A DNA stretch of 64,000 nucleotides from Rheinheimera sp. A13L. Lineage in GTDB: Bacteria; Pseudomonadota; Gammaproteobacteria; Enterobacterales; Alteromonadaceae. Position 1 is the first letter of the stretch. Each line of letters begins with the position of its first letter. Positions 1 to 6,050 of this stretch are shown piece after piece. The stretch is from positions 1-64,000 of the forward strand of contig NZ_AFHI01000056.1 of assembly GCF_000217935.1 (NCBI RefSeq), in the 5' to 3' direction. The position numbers and the translations under genes were made by a program. The notes under the pieces were generated by a model. That model was given only the letters and a program-made list of their open reading frames with translations. It was not told the origin of the DNA and ran no database searches.

Positions 1-94
1 TCTGTAAAAGACACGATTCTTATAGAACCTCCACATGTACAGCTTAGAGGACGACTATAGAGTTATACAGGTTAATAGACATATCTATCTTGGT

Positions 95-172
95 GGCTAA
101 CTATAAGCGCAAGCGCGCGAACTTGTGAGCGTCGCCGTACGCGAAGGCTACAAATGACGCAGCTTGTTAGTG
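95..172 (-). other. attC site of the outermost visible cassette (about 78 bp)
   Basis: On the + strand the site opens with GGCTAAC (95-101) and closes with GTTAGTG (166-172), fitting the RYYYAAC...GTTRRRY layout of integron attC core boxes. It lies directly downstream of the - strand cassette gene at 189-491. A 23-bp internal block (113-135) is repeated exactly in the next attC (534-556), which shows that the two belong to the same attC family. Confidence 0.75.
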
Positions 173-188
173 CCATTACCCGTAAACC

Positions 189-491
189 TCACTTTTTGGA
201 CATACATTTTATTTTTGCAATCGCCGTTCCGTAATTGTAATCACCGTACTGGGTGTAATGTTTCTCCTGTTTAAAAGCAAAATCATCTCCCATCCAATTT
301 TTTACAAACTCAAAACTCTTCGTTCCACAAACTTTTTGAGCTTCAGAACTCGCTTTTTCCTTGAGGGCTTCGATGCTATCAAATGGCCCACCTTGAACTG
401 TTACTTCATATTCATTTTCAGAGGTCTTCTTTACTGTTGTACAACCAACCAATACGGGAACAACAAACACTATGAAAGCTATATTTTTCAT
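189..491 (-). CDS. Integron cassette lipoprotein, function unknown
   Basis: This small protein of about 100 residues begins MKNIAFIVFVVPVLVGC, a lipoprotein signal peptide with a lipobox ending at Cys. The open frame can be extended upstream to 533, but that would place 14 residues before the signal sequence and inside the attC, so the ATG at 491 is preferred. The mature part has two further cysteines and no fold I recognise. It is the sixth cassette counted from the integrase. Its start lies only 5 bp beyond the stop of the preceding cassette gene, so translational coupling across the cassette boundary is possible. Envelope location is inferred from the lipobox. Confidence 0.65.
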   Translation of the reverse strand: MKNIAFIVFVVPVLVGCTTVKKTSENEYEVTVQGGPFDSIEALKEKASSEAQKVCGTKSFEFVKNWMGDDFAFKQEKHYTQYGDYNYGTAIAKIKCMSKK

Positions 492-496
492 TTGAT

Positions 497-1024
497 CTAT
501 ATCCGAAAGGTATCCAACTGACTTCTCGCGCATGCGCGCGAACTTGTGAGCGTCGCAAGCGCCATAGGCCCTGAATGAAGCGAATTGTTATGTGCCAATT
601 TTTTGGATAAAAAATCAGTCACATTTAAGCGCTCATCCTCATAGTAATCCTCACGTTTCTCCATATGAATTGTTGGCCCACATGAGCCTACATGAAGCCC
701 ATTTTCATCAGGAATAGCGAATACAGCGTATTTGACTTTCTCTACAAATGGAAAGCCACATGCTGCTGAATCCATTCTTGTTGTGACCTTTACTCTTTCG
801 GCGGTTATACCTTTGAAACTATGTTCGACAACCAAGGTGATAGCCTTCATTGTTGAATAACTAAACCAACCTTCTTCTTTGAGTTTGATGGTCTCAATAG
901 TTTCAACTGTTCCCACGAAAACAACAGGATACTCATCGAAGGCTTCCTGAATGTCGTAACCCATACAGCTACAAGCTATAGATTGGAAACTAATAAGAGA
1001 AAATAGTACAACTAGAATTTTCAA
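497..1024 (-). CDS. Integron cassette: secreted NTR/TIMP-like domain protein
   Basis: The product starts with a signal peptide (MKILVVLFSLISFQSIA) followed immediately by a CSC motif. It continues with a VFVGTVE strand, a VVEHSFKG segment, a SAACGFPF cysteine motif and a final SCGPT. This spacing resembles secreted netrin/TIMP-like (NTR) domain proteins, whose N-terminal Cys pairs with later cysteines; the family assignment is by eye. The start is TTG (1022-1024) with GGGAGAG upstream. The frame does not stop before the attC: it reads through the whole site (512-593), so the last 30 or so residues are attC-encoded, and it ends at TAG 497-499. Function is unknown. Confidence 0.65.
   Translation of the reverse strand: MKILVVLFSLISFQSIACSCMGYDIQEAFDEYPVVFVGTVETIETIKLKEEGWFSYSTMKAITLVVEHSFKGITAERVKVTTRMDSAACGFPFVEKVKYAVFAIPDENGLHVGSCGPTIHMEKREDYYEDERLNVTDFLSKKLAHNNSLHSGPMALATLTSSRACARSQLDTFRI
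512..593 (-). other. attC site (82 bp)
   Basis: On the + strand it runs from ATCCAAC (512-518), an exact RYYYAAC match, to GTTATGT (587-593). It shares a 23-bp block with the attC at 95-172. Unusually, it lies wholly inside the reading frame of the cassette gene at 497-1024. Confidence 0.8.
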
Positions 1025-1037
1025 CGGAACTCTCCCT

Positions 1038-1168
1038 GGTTAACGCTGAGCGCAGACGTAGTTCGTAAATTATGACTTTGTGGATTACTTTTGCGTAGCA
1101 AAACCACAAAGGCGCGGCTTACAAAGTGTCCAGCACACGAAGTGCATGAGCCTGGCGCGATTTATTAT
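1038..1168 (-). other. attC site, longer and degenerate (about 130 bp)
   Basis: The outer core box on the + strand is GGTTAAC (1038-1044). The inner box next to the cassette gene is degenerate: ATTATGA at about 1164-1170 instead of GTTRRRY. Between them are paired segments, including TTTTGC...GCAAAA around 1088-1103, consistent with the folded single-stranded form that integrases recognise. The exact inner boundary is uncertain. Confidence 0.55.
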
Positions 1169-1172
1169 GAAT

Positions 1173-1568
1173 TTAGAGTTGCCACACAATTTCATTTCGT
1201 AGCTTCTCAACAACCTTTACCTTTGGGCCTGCTACAGCAGCATAGACAAAAGTGCTTTCATTTACAGATGAGCATTTAATTACAGCTCGATTATTACTGT
1301 AATTTCCGTATACATAGCTACCATTTTTAATAATTTGATTGAAACCAAGAGATTCGAGTATTTCTTTACCTTTTTCTGCACATGCTTCAGTAGAAATTTT
1401 TAGGATCTTATGGTCAGACCAAATATGAGGTGTAAATTCCTTCTGAATTGTGCGAACTTCAATTTCTTTCTCTTGAGGAATTTCTTTGACTGTGTTGGAG
1501 GTGCAGCCACCGAGTAAAATTAAAAAAGCTATAGCAACTAGTTTCACTATTTTATTTCCCCTCTTCAT
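1173..1568 (-). CDS. Integron cassette lipoprotein, function unknown
   Basis: The 131-residue product begins with a basic stretch, a hydrophobic core (LVAIAFLILL) and a GGC lipobox, so it should be a lipoprotein. The mature region holds two more cysteines (TEACAEKG and VIKCSS) and matches nothing I recognise. The ATG overlaps the attC core box (TCATAAC, 1565-1571), as is common for cassette genes that start right at the recombination point. The IS1182-type element begins 4 bp upstream of the ATG, so the gene has lost its original upstream cassette neighbour and possibly its transcription from the integron promoter. Confidence 0.65.
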   Translation of the reverse strand: MKRGNKIVKLVAIAFLILLGGCTSNTVKEIPQEKEIEVRTIQKEFTPHIWSDHKILKISTEACAEKGKEILESLGFNQIIKNGSYVYGNYSNNRAVIKCSSVNESTFVYAAVAGPKVKVVEKLRNEIVWQL

Positions 1569-1571
1569 AAC

Positions 1572-1589
1572 GAGCCTGTAGAAAAACCT
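1572..1589. repeat. Left terminal inverted repeat of the IS1182-type element
   Basis: GAGCCTGTAGAAAAACCT is the reverse complement of positions 3371-3388 with one mismatch. It directly follows the attC core box TCATAAC (1565-1571). Confidence 0.85.
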
Positions 1590-1729
1590 GTTTAGAACAC
1601 TGCATTTCTACTCGGCTATCCTGTTTATTGTTTGTTACCAACTCTGCATACTTTTGGCGGGAATTTCAAGACAAGATTGATTTACTGCAACTTCACCTAA
1701 ACATTCGGTATATCGAGCCTTATCCAGCC

Positions 1730-3307
1730 CTATTTTTGTGAATGCCAGTCTAACTTACCGTATCTGCTCACTTTTTCCAGATTATGTACCATACAATACA
1801 ACTGCCATTGGCCTTGCACCTTGGTTTTGCCGCGTAAGCTAAACCGATTGAGCCCTTTATTGGTGCCGATATTGCCAAACACCGGTTCTACGACTGACAT
1901 CCGATGGCTGTATATCTGTTTCCCCACATCGCTGTCGACACGTTGCTTCATCCAATCGGTGTAATTAGGCGGTGCATTGGCTTTGAGTAAAAACGACACC
2001 TGTCGGCCGCTGCCTTTTCTATGATTGGCTGATTCTGGGTTTACCATGCATTGCTCTTTTAAATCACAACTGCGGCACTGCAATAACTTGCCTGTAAACA
2101 ACGCTCGTTTTTGGCCATCAGGTTCCAGCCTGATCCCCCGGCTCGACAGCAACAACCCCGAGGGGCAAATACAGCTCATTGCTATGGGGTCAAAGTCAAA
2201 AGCGCTGGCTGAGATCACAACCTTTTGTCCAACCGCCTTATCCTGATGCCGCTTACCATACTTTTGCTTTTGGTCACTGAATTTCGGATCCCGTTTTCTA
2301 AACTGGTTATCAGGGATGTAGCCATTGATTTGCTGTTGATACAAGTAGCTATTGTTCGCTTCATTGGCAAAGCCGGTATCGGCCGTCACTATGGTTTTAC
2401 CAGCGAAGATGTTCTCGCTGATGCCCATACTTTTATAACGCTGCTTTATCTTTTCCAGCACCGGCACCAACGTATGATGTTCTTGCCCTTCACCAAAGGC
2501 TTGTGCATCGACAATTATCTGGTGCTTTTTATCCACCGCCGCCACGCCGTTATAGCCCTGGATCGTGCCTTTGCTGGTGGTCATTTTGGCGGACTCATTG
2601 TCGGTGATGTTACTTTTTACTTCCCTGGCTCTTTTGCCTTGGCCCATCCGTGGACTGGCGGTCTTTAAAAAGTCAGTGATTTTGTCATGCGCTTTGTTCA
2701 AGGTGTCGATACTTTGCTGATGTCGCGTTTTACGCACTTCATCTGCATTGGCTTGTTCATCGAGCTTCTTATGTTGCTCTAGGTGATAACGAATTTGCCG
2801 TTTGAGTTTATCTCGTTTGGCCGTGAGTTCTTTTAAGGTGCCGGACCATTCTTTAGCTGCGTTGGACGGCATTTTACAGCCGTCGATAGCAAACAGTTCA
2901 TTTCCCAATAAGCCCTGCTGATGGCATACCAGCAACACTTGCTCAAATAACTGCGCAATTTGCACTGACGAGCCACTGACAAAAGCTGCTATCGTCGTGA
3001 AGTGTGGCACCGTATCGCACGACAACGCTTTAAAAATAATATTGGTTTCGCAGCACCACTGTATCTCGCGACTGGACGTGATGCCTTTGGAGTAAGCAAA
3101 CAAAATGATTTTAAGCAGCACCGCAGGGTCATACGCCGGGCGACCGTTGTCTTCATTCTGGTACTTGTTGTGGAATATCGACAGGTCGAGTTTGTTATCA
3201 ATCAAATAATGGATGGCATGTTCAAAAGTGCCAGGCTGCAATTGGTCGAGATAATTAATCACGACCATCGCACTTTGGTTGTAATCGTATGGAATGAATT
3301 TAGGCAT
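1730..3307 (-). CDS. IS1182-family transposase
   Basis: This full-length transposase of 525 residues has the DUF772-type N-terminal region (NYLDQLQPGTFEHAI, RPAYDPAVLLKIILFAYSKG) typical of IS1182/IS5-superfamily enzymes, followed by a DDE catalytic domain. The likely catalytic acids are in AIDGCKMPSN (Asp), TADTGFANEAN (Asp) and VEPVFGNIGTNKGLNRF (Glu). A cysteine-rich stretch (CRSCDLKEQC) precedes the last acid, as in many family members. No frameshift or internal stop is visible, so the element may still be active. It catalyses cut-and-paste or replicative movement of the surrounding element. Confidence 0.92.
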   Translation of the reverse strand: MPKFIPYDYNQSAMVVINYLDQLQPGTFEHAIHYLIDNKLDLSIFHNKYQNEDNGRPAYDPAVLLKIILFAYSKGITSSREIQWCCETNIIFKALSCDTVPHFTTIAAFVSGSSVQIAQLFEQVLLVCHQQGLLGNELFAIDGCKMPSNAAKEWSGTLKELTAKRDKLKRQIRYHLEQHKKLDEQANADEVRKTRHQQSIDTLNKAHDKITDFLKTASPRMGQGKRAREVKSNITDNESAKMTTSKGTIQGYNGVAAVDKKHQIIVDAQAFGEGQEHHTLVPVLEKIKQRYKSMGISENIFAGKTIVTADTGFANEANNSYLYQQQINGYIPDNQFRKRDPKFSDQKQKYGKRHQDKAVGQKVVISASAFDFDPIAMSCICPSGLLLSSRGIRLEPDGQKRALFTGKLLQCRSCDLKEQCMVNPESANHRKGSGRQVSFLLKANAPPNYTDWMKQRVDSDVGKQIYSHRMSVVEPVFGNIGTNKGLNRFSLRGKTKVQGQWQLYCMVHNLEKVSRYGKLDWHSQK

Positions 3308-3370
3308 GAGAAGTTGTCCATTTTTTATTCAGACAACGCTATTTGATCACAAACCTGATCGGGTGAAAAG

Positions 3371-3388
3371 AGGTTTTTCTACAGCCTC
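3371..3388. repeat. Right terminal inverted repeat of the IS1182-type element
   Basis: AGGTTTTTCTACAGCCTC pairs with 1572-1589 with a single mismatch. It ends immediately before the displaced remainder of the attC site. Confidence 0.85.
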
Positions 3389-3477
3389 AACGCCTTGCTA
3401 AGGGGCAACCGAAACGCAGTGTAGGTTGTCCCGCGGAGGCCCAACGGGCCGGAGTGAACTTGAGCAACTTGTTATGT
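3389..3477 (-). other. attC site interrupted by the IS (inner part)
   Basis: The inner core box GTTATGT (3471-3477) and the central pairing arms are here. The outer core box TCATAAC (1565-1571) has been pushed 1.8 kb away by the IS. Joining 1565-1571 to 3392 onward restores a site of about 93 bp whose ends are complementary (TCATAAC with GTTATGT). The TAA stop of the cassette gene at 3472-3930 is provided by the inner box. Confidence 0.7.
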
Positions 3478-3930
3478 TTGATTGCTCATTTCCTCGATCA
3501 ATCTGTATGACTTCGACTCAGGATCTCGCAGGATAGAGATTGTATCTGTCATGATGTACTGCTCCCACGATTTCGCATTGGTATGAAAATCAGAGTAGTA
3601 AATAGCATCTTCGACTCTTCGGAAGTGTCTAAACCAGACACCAAGTTCAGGCTCCGTTCTTCTGATGTAGTTGTAATCACTGGCCACGGTAACAACAGCG
3701 AACGGAAAATGATGGACGATGATTAAGACCTTATCACCCACTTCCATATTCTTTGCGAAATCAACGTAATCTTTCTGAGTAGACAGAATTTCTTGATGAG
3801 CATCAGAGAGCAGATCACCCACATCGGTTGCAAAATCGAGCCCAATGAAACCAGCAGCAATGCTCTGATTTGCGTATAGACCAGCATTTGCAGAATCATC
3901 AGGGTGCAGTTGCATGCGCCAATAGTTCAT
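3472..3930 (-). CDS. Integron cassette: PUA/EVE-like hypothetical protein
   Basis: The 152-residue product is soluble, with no signal peptide. The segments MNYWRMQLHP, AAGFIGLDFATDVGDL, FAKNMEVGDKVLIIVHH and DYNYIRRTEPELGVWFRHFRRV have the strand order and the MEVGDKVL turn of PUA-like (EVE/ASCH-type) nucleic-acid-binding folds. The family placement is an inference by eye and the ligand is unknown. The ATG at 3930 has AAGGAA as its ribosome-binding site. The stop codon lies in the attC core box. It is the third cassette from the integrase, and its downstream attC is the one split by the IS. Confidence 0.65.
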   Translation of the reverse strand: MNYWRMQLHPDDSANAGLYANQSIAAGFIGLDFATDVGDLLSDAHQEILSTQKDYVDFAKNMEVGDKVLIIVHHFPFAVVTVASDYNYIRRTEPELGVWFRHFRRVEDAIYYSDFHTNAKSWEQYIMTDTISILRDPESKSYRLIEEMSNQT

Positions 3931-3946
3931 CGTAGTTTCCTTTTAA

Positions 3947-4037
3947 ACATAACACCGCGGTAATAGGCAGCTGGAACAGAGCGAAGCGGCGTGTAAGGTG
4001 TCCCAGTGAGCGAACGAAATTAACAGCCTTGTTAGGT
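3947..4037 (-). other. attC site (91 bp)
   Basis: On the + strand it runs from ACATAAC (3947-3953) to GTTAGGT (4031-4037), the latter an exact GTTRRRY match. The central arms contain GGCAGCTGG and matching downstream segments. The TAA of the cassette gene at 4032-4298 is contained in the inner core box. Confidence 0.85.
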
Positions 4038-4298
4038 TTTTGGCAGTTCATTTATTGCTACTTCCAGCTCTTTATCGTATAGCTCTGTATCATCTACGTA
4101 ACCACGTTTAAGGCGATTTTCTGCCTCTGGAACTACAATGGCTAGCGCAAGTTTTTGGCGGATAAATGTTGCAAGAACATGATTTGTAACTTGAGACACT
4201 GGCTTTGACCAATTATCTCTGCAGCGCTGTATTAACCCAGAGTTTAATTCTGGTTCTACCCACAGCCCTTCTACATCAGCAACACTTTTCGCATTCAT
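4032..4298 (-). CDS. Integron cassette: CdiI_2-like immunity protein
   Basis: This 88-residue soluble protein shows the pattern GLWVEPELNSGLIQRC near the N-terminus, then FIRQKLALAIVVPEAENRL, then DTELYDKELEVAINEL. The order W-x-EP, an xxIRQ/IGQ-type helix, a VPxAxxRL segment and an acidic D-x-x-LY/FY...L end resembles the CdiI_2 contact-dependent growth inhibition immunity family as I recall it; this is a by-eye resemblance. No toxin gene is adjacent, so it would be an orphan immunity gene. The ribosome-binding AGG is provided by an attC core box (AGGT), and the stop by the inner box of its own attC. Confidence 0.55.
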   Translation of the reverse strand: MNAKSVADVEGLWVEPELNSGLIQRCRDNWSKPVSQVTNHVLATFIRQKLALAIVVPEAENRLKRGYVDDTELYDKELEVAINELPKT

Positions 4299-4305
4299 CG
4301 ATAAA

Positions 4306-4389
4306 ACCTAACGCAAAGCTTTGGGGCGGCTGGAGCGCAGCGTAAGCCGTCCCAGCCACGACAGTGGCGACAACAGCGCCTTGTTATAG
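4306..4389 (-). other. attC site of the first cassette (84 bp)
   Basis: On the + strand it starts with ACCTAAC (4306-4312), an exact core-box match, and ends at GTTATAG (4383-4389). The interior has the complementary arms GGGGCGGCTGG and CCAGCC. The TAA stop of the first cassette gene lies in GTTATAG. Confidence 0.85.
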
Positions 4390-4719
4390 GCCAACTGCAT
4401 GCTCTATCCTTTGATACAAAATTAAATCTTTAAAACAATGCCTTACCGGCGCAGCAAACTTTATTTTCTTAATTCGTAAGTCCGCGCGATTAATGTATCG
4501 ATGCGTTGAGTAATCAACAGGTTTAATGTCCGACGCACTACCGGATATTTCCACTATAAAACGCATTTTGACCCAATCAGTATGTTCGGATTTTTTCTCT
4601 ATGGAAAACCTATCATCGTCACCGTTTTGCAAAATCTGTACTGATTCGTCACATTTAACCTGACCGAAAGCTGGTAGCGTAACCGCGAATAAAAATATTG
4701 AAAGATTGACGAATCTCAT
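4384..4719 (-). CDS. First integron cassette: secreted TonB C-terminal-domain protein
   Basis: The frame opens at 4788, but the ATG at 4719 gives a clean signal peptide (MRFVNLSIFLFAVTLPAFG) and is preferred. The mature part of about 90 residues contains VKMRFIVEISGSASDIKPVDYS followed by RADLRIKKIKFAAPV, the V-x-F-x-I-x-x-x-G-x-x-x-D pattern and the later K-x-x-x-x-x-P of TonB C-terminal domains. Unlike classical TonB it has no N-terminal anchor plus proline-rich spacer, so it probably acts as a free periplasmic domain rather than an energy transducer. It is nearest the attI site and so is the cassette most likely to be transcribed from the integron promoter. Confidence 0.6.
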   Translation of the reverse strand: MRFVNLSIFLFAVTLPAFGQVKCDESVQILQNGDDDRFSIEKKSEHTDWVKMRFIVEISGSASDIKPVDYSTHRYINRADLRIKKIKFAAPVRHCFKDLILYQRIEHAVGL

Positions 4720-4805
4720 CGATAGCCTATAACAATTTAATAGAAGGGTTTCTGCCCGCAAGTCGAACATTTTTCTGTCTTCTTTCATGATTTTTACTCA
4801 TACCA

Positions 4806-4922
4806 AATTAACGCTGATGTAGCTCTATTTCAACAGATTTTTCTGAAATCACTAAAATCTTGGCCGACAAAATCTACACAAGTAGTACGCTAGTTGGTGG
4901 ATTTTTTACTCAAGCTGAACCA
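4806..4922 (-). other. Candidate attI region of the integron
   Basis: The first cassette joins the chromosome at AATTAAC (4806-4812; GTTAATT on the cassette strand), a loose match to the GTTRRRY core box. The 110 bp between this point and the integrase operator have no gene and should contain attI and part of the cassette promoter. I could not identify a convincing -35/-10 pair facing the cassettes. Confidence 0.5.
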
Positions 4923-4938
4923 CTGTTTATTTAAACAG
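4923..4938. promoter_or_regulatory. LexA (SOS) box upstream of the integrase
   Basis: The 16-bp palindrome CTGTTTATTTAAACAG fits the gammaproteobacterial LexA operator CTGT-N8-ACAG exactly. It lies 18 bp before the ATG of intI. A weak promoter (TTTACT at 4905-4910, 17-bp spacing, TATTTA at 4928-4933) would be overlapped by it, so LexA would repress the integrase until DNA damage. Confidence 0.85.
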
Positions 4939-4955
4939 TCATTCTGGAGCAAAAA

Positions 4956-5927
4956 ATGGCCTCGCCTTTTTTGGATTACGTAAGGGAATTTATGGTGTCA
5001 CGGCGTTATGCCAAGCGCACAGTCGAGACTTATTTGTATTGGATCAGGTTTTATATTTTGTTCCATAACAAACGCCACCCTAATCAGCTATCTGATACCG
5101 ATGTGGAGCAATTTTTATCTTATCTTTCTAATCAGCGAACTGTGGCCATCAAAACTCAGGCTACTGCTTTAAATGCGCTGAGCTTTTTGTATAGGCATAT
5201 TATCTTACGACCACTATCGCTGAACCTTAATTTTAATAAAGCCCGTGTTGCGCAAAAATTGCCTGTAGTGCTAACCCGCATTGAGGTTCAGCAGTTGTTA
5301 GCTTTGATTGAGCCCAAATATAAGTTATTGGCGCAACTAATGTACGGCAGTGGCTTGCGCTTAATGGAAGCGGTTCGGCTGCGGGTGCAGGATATTGATT
5401 TTGACTATTTATCAGTTCTCGTCTGGCAAGGGAAAGGCAATAAAAACCGCCGAGTTACGCTGGCACCTGAGCTTATTCCGGCCCTGAAACTGCAAATAGA
5501 ACATGTAAAACAGTATTTTCAGACTGATCTGCACAACTCCTCTTATGCAGGAGTCTGGTTACCTTTTGCCTTGGCCCGAAAATATCCGGCTGCGCCGAAA
5601 GAAATTGGCTGGCACTATTTATTTCCGTCGGGCCTGCTTAGCCTCGATCCGGAATCAAAGTTAATACGTCGACATCACCTGGATGAAACTACCGTCAGAC
5701 GCGCTATAAAAGTAGCGGCGCGATTAGCGAAAATATCAAAGAATGTAACGTGTCATACTTTGCGCCATTCCTTTGCTACACATTTACTGGAAGCAGGTAT
5801 TGATATCCGAACAGTGCAAGAACAACTAGGCCACAGCGATGTAAAAACCACTCAAATCTATACTCACGTTTTAAACCGCGGAGGTAATGCGGTGAAAAGT
5901 CCGTTGTCTTTATTGTTGAATGGGTAA
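4956..5927 (+). CDS. intI: Integron integrase (tyrosine recombinase)
   Basis: The full-length 323-residue enzyme has an N-terminal SAM-like core-binding domain (residues 1-95) and a C-terminal catalytic domain. Catalytic residues by position are Arg135 (GSGLRLMEA), Lys160, His267 and Arg270 ([11 protein letters not shown]), His293 (LGHSD) and the nucleophile Tyr302 (QIYTHV). The extra stretch unique to IntI proteins is present around residues 200-224 ([20 protein letters not shown]); it holds the extrahelical bases of folded attC. GGAG precedes the ATG. The gene is divergent from the cassette row, the standard integron layout. It looks functional and should insert cassettes at attI and excise them at attC. 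Confidence 0.95.
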   Translation: MASPFLDYVREFMVSRRYAKRTVETYLYWIRFYILFHNKRHPNQLSDTDVEQFLSYLSNQRTVAIKTQATALNALSFLYRHIILRPLSLNLNFNKARVAQKLPVVLTRIEVQQLLALIEPKYKLLAQLMYGSGLRLMEAVRLRVQDIDFDYLSVLVWQGKGNKNRRVTLAPELIPALKLQIEHVKQYFQTDLHNSSYAGVWLPFALARKYPAAPKEIGWHYLFPSGLLSLDPESKLIRRHHLDETTVRRAIKVAARLAKISKNVTCHTLRHSFATHLLEAGIDIRTVQEQLGHSDVKTTQIYTHVLNRGGNAVKSPLSLLLNG

Positions 5928-6022
5928 AAGTTTAGAGCGCTTCTGACTGAACGATAGACGGGAGGGTTGCAGGGGTCGTGGCTTGTCCCGCCCCGTCAAC
6001 AGGCACCGCGGTATCCATAGAC

Positions 6023-6043
6023 GGGCGGGTGCAAGACCCGCCC
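6023..6043. repeat. Short GC-rich hairpin downstream of intI
   Basis: GGGCGGGT (6023-6030) and ACCCGCCC (6036-6043) form a perfect 8-bp stem with a 5-nt loop. A degenerate GC-rich relative lies 60 bp to the left (5959-6000), starting with the same ATAGACGGG. No T-tract follows on either strand, so this looks more like an interspersed repeat unit than a terminator. It lies 7 bp past the stop of the S46 peptidase gene. Confidence 0.5.
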
Positions 6044-6050
6044 CTACCTA

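Larger units (their letters stand above)
1572..3388 (-). mobile_element. Complete IS1182-family insertion sequence inside an attC site
   Basis: The 1817-bp element is bounded by 18-bp terminal inverted repeats (1572-1589 and 3371-3388, 17 of 18 matching; shared core CTGTAGAAAAACCT) and carries one intact transposase gene. Both sides are flanked by AAC (1569-1571 and 3389-3391), a possible 3-bp target duplication; the start could shift by a base or two because the flanks are partly ambiguous. The left flank holds one attC core box and the right flank holds the rest of the same attC, so the insertion point is the outer core box. Confidence 0.85.

Noticed and set aside
1-36. A short - strand frame open to the left edge (ATG at 36)
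   Set aside because: Only 12 codons are visible and no convincing ribosome-binding site precedes it, so a cassette gene start cannot be supported.
4813-4920. A cassette promoter facing the first cassette
   Set aside because: Several TTG- and TA-rich words exist, but none gives a -35/-10 pair at good spacing.
6023-6043. Terminator for the S46 peptidase gene
   Set aside because: The stem is strong but there is no T-tract on either strand, so it is listed as a repeat.
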